Shown piece by piece: positions 31,390-44,439 of a stretch of 64,000 bases of DNA (position 1 is its first letter; every line of letters begins with the position of its first letter). A program made the position numbers and the translations under genes. Source of the DNA: Dipteris shenzhenensis (lineage: Eukaryota > Polypodiophyta > Polypodiopsida > Gleicheniales); NCBI GenBank assembly GCA_047967505.1, contig CM106539.1. One strand, 5' to 3'. Below the pieces are notes generated by a model that was not told the DNA's origin, did no database searches, and worked only from the letters and a program-made list of their open reading frames with translations.

Positions 31390-34300
31390 ACAAATGTCAT
31401 GGCATCATTCTTATCATTAGAAATCTTGAGGATGAGTTCCGGTGCATTTTACCAATATACAAGACCTACTCATCTTTTGTGAAGAGCAGTGAAATGATTC
31501 TTCCCTGAGCGATCTCCATATGGATGCAAAAGTCATTCATAGCATTGATGAAGCTCTCCACAATACCTTCATTGAACCTTTTCTTTTGTAGTTTGTAGCT
31601 TGACTCGGCCAGTTTATAGTCCCATATCTTAAGGAACCTTTTCAATTCTAGCTATCATCCTCTCTCTTCTTAGGGCTTCAAGTTCCATGCATCAATGATG
31701 TATAAGTGTACCATCATTTCAATTATTCACACAATAGTATGAAGGGCATAAATGCGTACTCTAGGAATTTCGAGAGCTAAACTCCAAGATAGATTTTTTC
31801 CCAGAATATCACTATTTGGTGTCTTAGTTTAATTGATCTCTATAAGTTTACAAGCCCATTGTATTTTCTTGTCTCTACCTATCCCTTGTGATACTCTCTT
31901 TTGCATGAACAATGGACAATGATGGCTTGTATTTACTACATTAATATATCATCATAATTGGGATATTAGGTTGGTCAAAGAACCAATTCAAAATTGAATG
32001 TGAACCTTTTGGCATCTACAAAACCAACTCACATTTTATTTCAAAATATTCTAAGTTTTTTTTCATTACGTAATGCAAATTCAAATGTAGCTAGCCACAA
32101 AAAATCTATTGTTCTTGATTGCATGTTGAATTGCCTTGCGGTAGCAAGGTCAAGTCCAAGGTTCATTATGCTATTCATTAATGTCAACTTAAATCTTTCA
32201 AAAATTTGACCTTTGACCACCTCACTTTTGTTAAGTTTTAGGACAATCTTTAGTTGACCATTGCATTCTGCCCCCATAGGAAAATCATAAAACTTGACTA
32301 TGGCTTGCACAAATCTTCAAACATCCATCACAAAGTTAATGCTTGTGAGTTCTAGTTCTTTACACTCTCCAACCTTATTTCTCACAGTTATTGTACTACG
32401 TACATACTGGGCTCGTTGACTAAATCAAGTATCCACAAATTGAGAGCATGCCGATCCTTCTCGACATTGGTTAGTTTGAAAACAAGGCCTTAACTTTTGC
32501 TCCCACAAAAAAGCATGCTTGTTTTAAGATCTTAAAAATGATCTGATATGCCCTTATACTTATGCTTGCAGTATCACAGACTCCTTGTGCATTAGTTGCA
32601 TTGAATTGTTCCACAACTTTGTTCATTGAATCATATGTTATCTTTGATTTTATACTTTTGAATTTGGGATGTTTTATAGTAGATTTTAACGTTTTATCAT
32701 AAACACTAAACTCATAGTATTAGAGTGTTCATCATGGATAGACATTGGTCCTAGAACAATCCTACAAGCTCTTACTTGATGCTTCTAGTAATCACTTTTC
32801 TTGGATATTTCATCCATTGGATGCAATTTCCTCTTATGAAGTCTTGGACCCATCATAGTATCTTTCATGAGTATAAATGATTTTCACAATTTTTTGATCT
32901 GATCATTTAGAGATGTATTTTGTATGTGTAAGTGAACTGGATTTAGATTGCTCTCTCCTAATTGAGCATGTAATGTTCAAATTTTTACCTAGAACTCATG
33001 ATTTTCCTTCTCTATGCTAGTATTCCATGTTTCTTTCTCAACCATCTCAAGACTTATAGCTTGCATAGATGATACCAGATATTGATTTCAAGCCTCTAAC
33101 ATTGCAATCCTTTGGTGTTTTGCGTGAAGGATAGATAGATTAAGGCTACTTGCTACATGGGCATTTAGCCTTTGATAATATCCCTAAAATCCATTCTCAC
33201 CCTTACAGAAACCTTTATAACTCTGGTAAATCCATGGAATTGTGAAGCATGTTCAGAACAAGCATCTACTGGATATATCTTCCCATCTAACCACAAATTC
33301 ATATGTATTTTTCCTTCATTTCATAGACTTACTAAATCAATTTCACTTGCTAAATAGGATTCATTCCTCTTTAGAAATAGTACATTCTTAGTATCACCAA
33401 TCAAGCGTCTATCTCCGAGCGTATAGAAGAAAGTACATAGGTAGGCCAATTGGTGAAGATGATTCTTAGAACTTCTTGAATATATTTTGGAAGGTAGTTA
33501 ACAGAAGTTAGGCAAATTGGTGAAGATGATTCTCATATCTCGAATAGATTTTGGAAGGTAGTTAACAGGAACGTCAAGTCTAGATAAGCTTGAGTTTAAT
33601 TTAAGTGTAGAACCCAATGTAGAATGGCTCAGAGTAGAGTCTTAGACATTGTTAAGCAAGTGTTGCTTAAGATAGAGATAGGTTTGTGCCTTGAGCCAAG
33701 GCGGGTGTGTGTGAGGCTGTTGTGCCAATACTTTGTTCCATGAGCACCTTTTTACAAATGGCCGTTTGCAATGGGCGTCAAGCCCTTTGCTTTATAGTAA
33801 TATAAGTGGTTGGATGTTTCATGTATTGCTTGCCTTCGTTTCTTCATTGCTCAATCACTTGTCTCCATACGGTTTTGCCCACACTTGTGCAACCCAATTT
33901 TAGGCTTGCTTCTCTGCATCCAAGCATTGATTAGGACGTTATATGTCCAACAATCCTCGGAGTGCAAGAAATAACATCTTCACGAACCAAGGACTTTGAC
34001 AGGCATCGAGCACAGTGCACATCAAGCACTAGGTGCACGGTTAATTGAGGGGTGAGAGGAAAAGACCATCAACATGTGATGATCCTGCTGGGGAAAGTGC
34101 TACAAGAACGAGTGGATTGACCAATAGCAGTCTGTAGTAGGTACAAGTGCATAGTCACACATACTAGTAGTTCATGATGACAAGCAAAAAGCTACAACAA
34201 TTGGTTGGTTTAGCATATTACTACAGTCCAAAAGACTGTTGTATATGGAGCCTGATTTTTTTAAAAGAGATTGTTTGTTTTTTTTCGTGCTTTGGACCCA

Positions 34301-36100
34301 GGTCTTCTTATACCCATTCCATGAGGGGGGGGGGGGGGGGCGGCAACACTCCCCTGGGACATCATTGGGGGGTTTCAAGGGGCCCGATGACATGCATTAG
34401 GCCCCCCTTGGCGGGGGTTCAGGGGAAGCACCGTCGAAGTAAAAAATACATGAAAATTGGTCCATGAGTTGCTTATGAGTTGTGTGGTCAAAAATGTAAG
34501 ATAAGGGTGTGGCTCACATAGCAAGAAAGTAGTGGATATACTGCTTGTGTCTTGTACCTTCTTTGCCGACAGTGGGTGAACCACGTATATTGGTGTCTCT
34601 TTGTCTCTTCCATTCTATGCGCTTTCTATATTGTGTATTTTACACGTTCCTCTTCTTGCATTGTGGCTTTGATATCACGTTACTCCTAATAAAGACGACT
34701 TGCAACTTTTTAAAATCTACGTGACAATAGGCATCTAGATGGAGGATTGTAGCTAGCTAATTTATGGAGTGCTTCAAGATTTAACAAATGTCTAGCACAC
34801 GCTCAAAAAGATGCCAATACTATGCATCCATGCAAGAGGAACACCTGCGCTGAGGCGAAAGGATTTGGAAGAATACGACTAGTTTGGGACCTGGAATAAG
34901 TTTGCGGCCAGGGATGGATGATTGGCGATAGAGAATGGGAGTAGTAGATAGCCCCTAGTAGCGGTGAAGAGCATAAGGTTAAGAAGACCTGGCCACACAT
35001 TTGGAGAGAGGGCATCTAACGACTACCTCCAGATCAAGATTGGAGCAATTCTTGAGTTGACATTGCGAGGAGCTAGCTATGGAAGGGCCCTCAAGCCGAT
35101 GGCATGAAGACTTTGAGCATTCATCCACTGAGAGCCAAGATTTAGAGTCCTTCTAAGAATCCACGATTGCAGCCATTGATAACTTTGAGCGCCCATCAAG
35201 TCCAGAGGGGCCAGACGTGCCTTGAATTGAAGACGTCACATGGTGGAAGGTGAGGCGTGCCTCAAACTGGCAAGAACATTTCATATGAAAGAAGGTGAGC
35301 CATGAGCAAGCCCGGACTATGGTTGGCAAGTCCCAAAACAATGACAACAAAGAATTGTAGTAGGAGCAAGAGAGGCAATGTAGGATCCAAGCCATGAGCA
35401 TGGCTACCCCGGTTCTCACTAGGCTTCGAGCCTTGAGTCACGACAAGGTTTTGAGTATGAACGTTATATACGCCAATATCCAAGATATACCAAGTCCAAG
35501 CAAGCGTCTGACAATGAAAGATGCAACCGACTTGAGGAAAGACGAGACGAGTATCTAATAGAGAAAGACATGTTTGAACAAAAACTAGTGACCCCGAGTC
35601 CCACGAGCATCTACTCAAAGATATGGTGGTAGACTAGAAGTAAGGAGACGAAGCCCAACACCTAGGCATGTCCACAGTGATGGTTGCTGATATGGGGCAA
35701 GGAGGTGCTCAGAACATCGGCTTAATGGCTACTGAGACACTCGAGCTAGAGTTCAGAGACCACATCACGTCGAGATGGAACGGTTGAGACTAAGGAGCCC
35801 TGAGGCAATCATCACCAATCCAAAATCCACATAGGTCATCAAGGTGGAATTCTAGGATTTCAAAGAGAATGACGAAGAAGATTCTACAGTCATTTGCAAT
35901 TCTTCTTGTGGGTTTGTCATACTGATTGAGCAACAACCAAGGAAGAGTACATGAAGTATACCCATGTACCTTGGTCAAAGGTGGTTCAACCCATTTTTGG
36001 TTGGTTATTTTACAAATTAACAGCACACGTCCAAGGCAGTTCTCAAATATTCAAGTAGGAAATCAATGAGGAAGATGTTTGCACCAAGTTGTCTATTCGA
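31390..36100. other. AT-rich DNA without a recognisable gene
   Basis: I find no convincing coding region. Notable marks are a 67 bp tandem at 33442-33573, a G16 run at 34325-34340 in a G-rich patch (34325-34420), and a region at 35020-36100 whose composition resembles the gypsy remnant that follows but shows no identifiable domain. Confidence 0.5.
33442..33573 (+). repeat. 67 bp tandem duplication, two copies
   Basis: 33442-33508 and 33509-33573 share 'attggtgaagatgattct' and 'ttttggaaggtagttaac' in register, with moderate divergence. Confidence 0.85.
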
Positions 36101-36121
36101 GATTTCATGCTACGGATGTGG

Positions 36122-36866
36122 GCCCTCACTAATCAACTAAGCACACCACCCAATGATAAATCTATACATACTTGGTTGATCACATGATGAATGCATATGG
36201 ACTTGCGCTACTCTAAGATTGTTAATCCGATGAAGACATACGAGGAACTCCTGAATTGAGCTATTATTTTGGAGAAAAGTGGTGTAGCCAAGCCCAAAGC
36301 AAAGGAAGAAAGGCGAGGAAGATGATACCTGATAAAAAAGAGATAACCTTAAGAAATCTTTGCACGCTTTGTGTATCCGAGGAACCAATGAGAAATGGTG
36401 CAATGAATGTTCCCGACATAGACACATTGAGGATGAATGCAGAACCAAGTATTGTGATGCGTGTTCAAGGTTTGGACATGACCAGACAGTGTGTTAGACA
36501 TGCTAAGAAATGCACTGCTAGGTGGCACAAGAAACCAAGCCCAAGGATGATCATCCTCCAAGGGTCGAGCAAGGTTTAGGGAGAGGAAAATGTAAAGGTG
36601 ACAAGGGCCAATGCCAATGTCCACTTAGAATTCAATGCTTCTTCTGTGAAGAGGACGGTCACACTAATACAAAATGTAAGTTATGGTTGGAACACATCAA
36701 TCTACTCAAAAGTAACACTGAAAGGGGAGAGATTGAACCTATTTGCCAAGCAATCCTCACAGAGATTATAGACTTAGCTGATGGTAATGCAGTCACTCGA
36801 TCTCATGGGCCAACGATCATTTTCGAGAAGGGACCATGCATAGCCAAGGACATCAATCGGAAATAG
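36122..36866 (+). pseudogene. Ty3/gypsy-like gag remnant with three zinc knuckles
   Basis: In one frame, interrupted by TAG stops, three CX2CX4HX4C knuckles occur: CNECSRHRHIEDEC (from 36399), CDACSRFGHDQTVC (ending 36494) and CFFCEEDGHTNTKC (36636-36677). A basic, Lys/Gly-rich linker joins the second and third. Retroelement gag usually has one or two knuckles that bind genomic RNA; three is less common. No intact N-terminal capsid domain is visible; residues near 36100-36300 are degraded. Its neighbours are gypsy protease on - and gypsy RT on +. Confidence 0.6.
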
Positions 36867-37166
36867 CAGAAGTAGGTGGCATCTAAGGTCGCAAAGGAAT
36901 TGAAGGGCAAGGCCCCTACAATTGTGCAAATTCTTCTTCTCCTTGATCTTCTTTTCTTTAACCTTTTGTTTGATTTCAACAATAGCTACCTAGAAGAGAT
37001 CTATTCTTCCAATAGTCAAAATGTACATTTCCATTAAACAAGAATCAACATCTTGTGAAAATTGGACATCGATCTCCAAATCCTTGGGTCAACAACTATT
37101 TCATACCTTGCTTAGATTGGTTGGGATTTTCACTTCAGTTTCCCTGATTTTGATTGTCACCATTTT

Positions 37167-37634
37167 TTATCGCCAATCATCCAATACTTTTGCACTTTTT
37201 AACCATGGCCTTCGTAACAACAATTGATCGGCATTTATTTCAATAGCAATGACAATCAGACTTATAGTATAATGTATTCTCCCAATTGTAATGACCACGT
37301 GAAAGAGCATGCCCTTGGGTTCCACCGATCTCTGATCTGCCATACGCACTCAAAATGGAGAAGGCTTTGAATTTTTAAGCTTTAATGTATTCTCCCAATT
37401 GTAATGACCACGTGAAAGAGCATGCCCTTGGGTTCCACCGATCTCTGATCTTCCATACGCACTCAAAGTGGAGAAGGCTTTCACCACAGTGTCTAATAAT
37501 ATATTCACTTCTAAAACACCATCCACAATGGCACTTGGTTTTTGTTGCTTCTTGATTTTTGCAATAATGACTGGTACTGACTCATCCACCAAGGGGGTAT
37601 CAATGACTGGAATTGTAATTAGAGAATCCACCAT
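37167..37634 (-). pseudogene. Gypsy aspartic-protease region on minus
   Basis: The minus strand reads KPSAIVDGVLEVNILLD (the protease D-G region, with DGV for DSG/DGG), then SRGHYNWENTL; after the tandem duplication it continues LRMADQRSVEPKGML and LLLRRPWLKSAKVLDDW. These are landmarks of the protease-to-RT spacer of plant gypsy pol (MADQ...; LLGRPWL). It is opposite in orientation to the gag before it and the RT after it, so it belongs to a separate insertion lying roughly between 36900 and 38000. Confidence 0.62.
37271..37484. repeat. 113 bp tandem duplication within the gypsy protease remnant
   Basis: AATGTATTCTCCCAATTG begins at 37271 and again at 37384. The copies match over about 95 bp with very few changes, so the duplication is recent compared with the decay of the element. 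Confidence 0.9.
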
Positions 37635-38029
37635 TGGTGCAGGCTTCTGCTCAGGTTTGAGTTACGGAATGAGGAATTGGTGACAGTATTGCAATAGCTC
37701 ATCCATTGTCAAGCTCACCATGTTGCAGAATGTTTCCCATGCTTGGATCAATTTAGAGCTCGGGCCATTTGTTTCGGGTTTGGACTTACTCGTTGAAGCA
37801 TCGCATAAATCAGTAGACTATGGGGCTAGGTGAGAGCTTGGTTCTAGAACTAACCCAAGAACTGAATCTAGGAACCATAGAGGAACCACATACAGTCTTG
37901 GTAGCATAAATGTTGTTGATGATCATCTCCATAGTAATATTATTGTGAAAAAGCTCTTTTTGCAATACAAAGATGTATCTGCTTGGAGATACACTAATTT
38001 CCAAGGTGTTTCATCAAAGATATGCCAAC

Positions 38030-40620
38030 ACCAAGTTCCTTTGGTACATGATGCCAAACACGATTGCCAACAAAGATACCAAATGAATCCAAATTATGCC
38101 AAGTAGGGCAAGGCTTAGCTCAACTAGTTAGTCTGAGCAAGCTCATCTATCCAATCAGTCAGAGCGATTGGCTATTTCCAATCATGGTGGTGCTCAAGAA
38201 GAATGGAAAGCTCCAAGTATGTGTTTACTATCGAAAGCTCAATGCCCAAATGGTGCTAGATCCATTTTTCATTCCTTTCACTAATGGCATCCTAGACCAA
38301 GATGCATGTCATGAGATGTATTGGTTCAATGTTGGGTACAAGGGACACAATTAAAATTTACTAGCATCTGAGGACTAGCAAAAGATTGCATTCAAAATGA
38401 GTGGGCTATGTATGCTTACAAAGCTATGCCATTTCATCTACAAAATGCGCCTACCATTAATATTTCAAAGATTCATGGTTGAGACAAGGGAGTATTATAC
38501 CGAATCCATTGCTATTTATTTGTATGATTTTTGTGTTTAGTCGGCAATCTCCATATACCTTGTTTGCCTTGAGAAAGTATTTGCCAAGTGTAGATAGGCA
38601 AAATATCTTTGAATCCATCCAAGTGTGTTTTCAGTGTGTTAAAATTGCTTTATTGCTTGGTCATGTTAGCTCCAAGGAAGGTATTAGAACTATGCCAAGC
38701 ATGAATCGAGCAATCAAGGAGATGCTGAACTTGAGAATCTGACACAACTCAAATCATTTGTTACATTCAATAGCCTCTATAGGAGGTTTGTAAAAGACAT
38801 TTCCAAGATTGCCGTGCCTCTTTATGAGCTCACCAAGAAAGACATCGAATTCCAGTGGAATGAGTTGTTAGTAGCTTTCCATGCTCTTAAACAATGAGCA
38901 ACTGAGACACCAATTTCAAGGCAACCCAAGTGGAATGTAATTTTTCATGTTCATGTGGATGCATTAGAGTATGCTATTGATATTATTTTGGCATAGCCAA
39001 ATGATAGATTGAGTTACCCAATTTACTTGCTAGCTAGCTTATAACACCACCCAAGAGCCAAAAGCTCTTGGGATGGTTTATGTTGATTGGGAATCCTTTA
39101 TCTTCTATGTTGATAATTCACTAGGATCTATTATATCTAATTAACAAAACAGTCATCCAAGGATGACTGGTGCATTGGATGTTGTTGTTGTGGCAATTCA
39201 ATTTCAAAATCATTCATAAACCTGGAAAGTCACATGCAGGTGTAGATTGTATCTCATGTCTGCTTGCCTTGGACTAGACTCATGGAGTCACAATCGAGCT
39301 CCGAGATGGTTGATTATTTTTTGTGGATCTATCCAATGCGAAGTATGATGAGATACTCTAGTACATGTCACAAGCCACCTTTCCAGAGCATATGTCCCAA
39401 AACAAGCACAAGAAGTTGGCTTTGAAAGTGTGGAATATAGCTTAATCATAGGTCAAATTTATTCCTAAAGAGCAGATAGGGTCCTAATCATTGGATTCTC
39501 TCTCGTGAACAAGCAACAATGCTGAATGAGGCACACACTAGGATAGCTGGAGGTCATTTTAGTGGAGAACTCAAAATTCAAAAGATTTTGCAAGCAGATT
39601 TGTGGCGGAGTACCCTGTTTTGAGATGCTCATGCTCATTTTTGGAATGTGATGTATGCCAAGGGATGGGACGCTTGCTGCTACAACATCATATGCCTCTT
39701 CAACCAAGCCATCCTTGGAAAGCATTACAACATTGGCACTTAGATTATATTGACGCATTCATAAATGTAGCTCAATATACAAAAAATAAGTAAATTTAAG
39801 TTTCTGCAAATTATGCCACCAAGTGGGTAGAAGCCAAGGTGAGAAGAGATAACTTGGATTGTAGTATGGCCTAGCTCATCTATGAGTATATCATTTGAAC
39901 GTATGGTTGGCTAATTGAGTTTGTTAGTAACCATGGAACACATTTTATGAATGGAGTCTTCACTGCTTTGGCAATCGAGTTCATGGTTATATACTGAGTG
40001 ACAACCTCTTATTATCCTCGGTGCAATGGCTAAGCCAAGTCAACCAACAAGGTAGTCGAGTCCATTCTGACAAAAATGGTCAATACATCCCACTGAGATT
40101 GAGATACCAAGTTGCATGCTATGTCATGGGCATGTCACATGGCATACAAGGTGACCATAAACTTGACTCCATTTTGAATGAAATTTGGTTTAGAAGCTAT
40201 GGTTTCTTTAGAGCTCCTTGTTCAAGTCTTCGAGTAGCTACGTTGCATCATCTCGGAGAACCATAAGGAATCAATAATTGCCTACAACAACTTGTGGAGT
40301 TGGATGACCCTAGAGTCCAAGTCGCTTGGTCACAATAAGTCATCCAATAGCATAAATCTGCTTGGTGTGATAGGCACATTGTTCGAAAGAACCTAAAGAA
40401 GGGACTGCTCATGGTTGTTGTACAACATCCCTCTTAAAACCAACCTTAAAATTGAATGGAATGGACCCTACAGGCTCATTGAAGTCTTCAACAAGAGGAT
40501 AATGCAACTGGCTGATCTACAAAATTGAGTGATACCCAAGATCTTCAATGGGAGCCGAGTGAAACCTTACCAAGTTGTGGCCCTGTCTAGTCTCAATGGT
40601 CAATTTTGCTTGCATGGATA
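38030..40620 (+). pseudogene. Ty3/gypsy pol: RT, RNase H and integrase, heavily decayed
   Basis: RT: DWLFPIMVVLKKNGKLQVCV, YRKLNAQMVLDPFFIPFT, ILDQDACHEMYWF (38130-38350). Connection and RNase H: RFVKDISKIAVPLYELTKKD, FQWNELLVAFHALK (38780-38900). Integrase: zinc part EAHTRIAGGHFSGELKIQK and CDVCQGMGRLLL (39520-39690), core start HWHLDYIDAF (39735), and the C-terminal stretch SRVKPYQVVALSSLNGQF (40550-40610). Stops and frameshifts occur throughout; YVDD is not legible. No chromodomain is seen and LTRs were not identified. Confidence 0.75.
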
Positions 40621-43600
40621 GTTTCCACATCAATTGAGTGGTCTAAATCGAATCATGACTAAGGGTTATCACGGAGAAAATGCATCATTCACTTGTCCCA
40701 AAGCATCACATGCTCCATTAATTCTGGTGGTGGATTATTTTTTATGAGCGATTGTGCCATGCAAGAAGAAAGGAGAGCTTAATCTCCATTGTAATTCACT
40801 TTCTTGTATATATTTCTAGCTCTTTAACAACCTCATCATCCTTATTTTATCTCCCAAACACTACTTCCATCACTCCAACTCTCATTGTGTCCATGTTTGT
40901 CCCTTCTCGGTTGCAACTCTCATGTTTTCCATTATGGCCTCTTTTTCTTCTAGCCCCAACCTTCCCTATTCATCACAAAAGGGCCGTGCCTTGCTTTGTG
41001 CCTCCTCATCCAGTTGAGATGACTGTGAAGACCAAATATCTTCCGAAGCACAATCATCTCTGTCACTTCATAGAGCTTCCATGGGCAGAAACTTGGGACC
41101 TTACTGTGGCACGAAGGAATTGTTGATGACATATACATCCCCATTGATCATAGCTTCTCATCAACAAGAAATATGTGTTGTTTTCTAAACAACTACTCAA
41201 CAAGTATTTGTCTTCCCTTCAAGCCTAAAACCTCCTCCAATGCCAAGAAACAAATACTACGGCACATATTTCCAAAAAGAAGCTATTTGACCTCCCTGGG
41301 ATACTTAATCAACAAGACTATGGATACGGAGATCCGACCTTTCTTTCGGTTCTTGTTTGAGTTTACAGGCCTAAAAAGGAGTGCATGCAACATCCATAGG
41401 ACTTTGGCGGCCAAGACCATTGAAAGCTTTGAGGGTAAGTAGGCAATCGTCTGGCTTGACATTTTTGCCAAGAATTTTGATTCTCACTGCAGATAGCTTA
41501 TAAAGCAAGCACAAAGCTTGGAAACCACTTATGCATGATAAAATTTATGCATGGGGAAATCAGCCTAGCCTATGCCACCTTAAGCCTGAATTACCTAACC
41601 TCATCCCTCAACCACTAGTGTACCTTGACCTCTGACACCCCATCCCTTGTACGTGAGACATTATCTCGAACAAGGCTCAAGACAAAGATGTAGGAACTGG
41701 ACTGGGTGCCACGAAGATTGAGAGAGAAGGAAGATAAAAATGTGATAATGAAAGAAGTGTGGTAGTTGGATGTGAAGATCAGTTTTTGGACAAATGGCAC
41801 AAGTTTATTTGAGAAATAGTACACATTCTGACCACATGTGTATTACAACAGGAACTTTGAGCATTTTATTTAGGCAATGGAATATGATACAAATAATCCT
41901 AATTCATATTAAGTCATGACCATGTAACATCTATAGATACATATGTCTCTCATAGATAAGTTTTTGTATGCTTACACACAAATTGCTTGAAATGGGCTTA
42001 GGTTGAAGAGTTTATTTTGAGTCCTAAACACTCTTATTTAGTGAGTAATATATTGTGTAAATTCCGTATATATTTCATTACATAGCTTCACCCTTTATTG
42101 GTAGATCCCAACAAATTTTCATCACATTATCCTCATCTTTATTAAGTAGGCTTAATAAAAAAATTATTTTGTCCTATAAGTCAGTGACAATAGTCTTTGA
42201 TTCTTCAAGTGGATTTGTCTCTTGATGACCTTGTTGTATGGGGACTCCTTTAATTCATAGCTGCATTCATGGACTTTTTTTTAGTAGTCCTTTTCTTGTA
42301 GATTCTTGAGGATGCATTGTGACATTTTCTTAGCATGGTTGCATTATAGCCTAAAGCTATGCATTGTGTTATTATTCGTATATATATTCTCAATCTTTCA
42401 CTGCTATAGTTTGATCTTAGTTGAGTAGTTACAAAAAGGAATAAGATGCTTCATTGATCATATAGAACTTTTGGTGATTATTCCTTTGCTAGTTCCTGAA
42501 CATTAAAGGAGCTCAATAATCTTTCATGTATACTTTGCAAGCACATCCACATATTCTTCTTTTGAATAATAGCCTTACAAAAATTTGTAAAGTGCTTGCA
42601 TGAATTTTGACATTGTATAGAGCCTTGCATTTTGTAATAGATTGTGCATCTTCTCCCCTTATTACTTCAAGTCATGGTCCAATAGGTTCTTCTTATTATA
42701 TTAAAGGAACCATTTTGTCCAAGGATCTATTCAACTAGCCACCAATATATGTACATTTTACCAGTATGGGGATTCTTTGTGTCGAGGGCTCTTATTAATG
42801 CACAATGGGTTTCATACCTCTCAATGGAGTTTATTTTGAAAACCATATGTCACACATTTCACATGGACTTTGCAGTAGTGAGCTCCTTGTAAACATGGTG
42901 AACAAACATAGATCATATGATTATTTGACAAGGCATCTCACTCTAGGATTGAAAAAACCTTACCATGCTAGTATGTCCATCTTTCATTTTAAGGACAAAG
43001 GGTGATTTCCTTATAGGAGGGGAATGTCATGAGTCTCTAGGAATTGCATACAATTTTAATAGGCCATTACATGCTAGGGGATCAATGACATATTAAACAA
43101 TGGGGCATTCATTGGCTGTGTGGTTTGCCATTCCATACAATGTTAATAGGCCATTGCAAATGCTAGGGGATCAATGACATATTAAACAATGGGGCATTCA
43201 TTGGATGTGTGGTTTTCCATGAAATTTTGTCACTATATGTTCTCTCCTCATATAAGATGGTGGAGTCTATTGTGCTACCTATAGCTTCTACTCTGTAGGT
43301 TGGACAATCTATGTGTTGGGCTTAGTCAATTGTACCATCCTTTATCTCCACCGCTGGCCTCTTTGTAGCTATCATAGGTACCAAAATTTTCCATTTCCTT
43401 TCTATTGGTTTTTCCAAACCTACATCAAAATTTGGCAAGAGAAAAATAGGACATTCATCTCATAGAAGAAACATTACCTAGATATATTGAAGAGATTTTG
43501 AATGGAGAATTGCAAGGTGGTAGTCACTCCAATGATAATCCATGCAAAGCTCAGCACTAAAGATGTTATGGAGCTTGTAGACTCAACGGTATCTACAACT

Positions 43601-43930
43601 AGGAAAGCTTCTATCTATCTATTTGGTGAACATGATGGGATATAAACCAAAGTATTGTGATTCACATGCTAGAGATGTGAACACATGGCAATGCACTTTT
43701 GGATATTACCTCCTATAAAGACCCAGGACTATCCCTTGACTCATTAAGAAGCAATTTAGTGGCTTTTTATTTGACAAAAATGGAGTACTAGCCAGTACGA
43801 TTTCATCATATGGATCAATTGGAATCTAGAAGACATGAAGGACTTTTAAAATGAGGAAGCGATGGAGATCTATTATGGCAATTAGAGTTGCATAGAGATC
43901 ATGAAGAACCCATCACTTCACACCAACATA
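40621..43930. other. AT-rich, no recognisable gene; one tandem repeat
   Basis: Short frames such as 40752-41126 and 41173-41442 have no recognised domain and no codon-level support. An 87 bp tandem lies at 43048-43221. The stretch is probably decayed LTR or retroelement DNA between two gypsy remnants. Confidence 0.45.
43048..43221 (+). repeat. 87 bp tandem duplication
   Basis: 43048-43134 and 43135-43221 share 'taataggccatt' and a long identical middle (gggatcaatgacatatta), with few changes. Confidence 0.92.
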
Positions 43931-44109
43931 AAGCACGTCAAGGTTCATTACCACTTCATATTCAAGCAAAGGATGGGTCGAGGGAATTGATCTATTGCTT
44001 GATTGGTGAAAATGCCATATACATTTTCACCAAGGTTCTACCTCGAGAATAGATGGAGCGTCTCATTCAATGCTGCTAAAGCTAAAGCAGTTAGAAAGAC
44101 AGATGCTAG

Positions 44110-44425
44110 AAGCACAGAGAATGTGATCACCTGATTCGGATGCCCCATTGAAATTGTGTCGAATAGAGGCACACATTTTATCAGTGAGGTTATCCAAGAA
44201 CTCTTGTCTTGCTTTATGGTAATCCATAGAAAAAGCACACCCTACTACCCCCAAGGGAATGGATAGGTCGAATCCACCAACAAAATATTATGCATTATCC
44301 TCACCAAGGTAGTAGAACCACAGCGTTCTGATTGGGCAGAGAAACTAAATGTAGCCTTATGGGCATACCGAACCACACTCAAGGTTAGTATAGGGAATAC
44401 ACCTTTTCGATTGGTATACATCCTT
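44110..44425 (+). pseudogene. Gypsy integrase core fragment
   Basis: The frame reads FGCPIEIVSNRGTHFISEV (normally SDRGTHF, so the second catalytic Asp is Asn), then VIHRKSTPYYPQGNG-stop-VESTNK (catalytic Glu kept, Gln of the usual GQVE replaced by TAG), then WAEKLNVALWAYRTTLK and GNTPFRLVY. It ends abruptly at about 44425 where the C/T-rich repeat begins. Confidence 0.8.
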
Positions 44426-44439
44426 GAAGCTTGGTCTTG

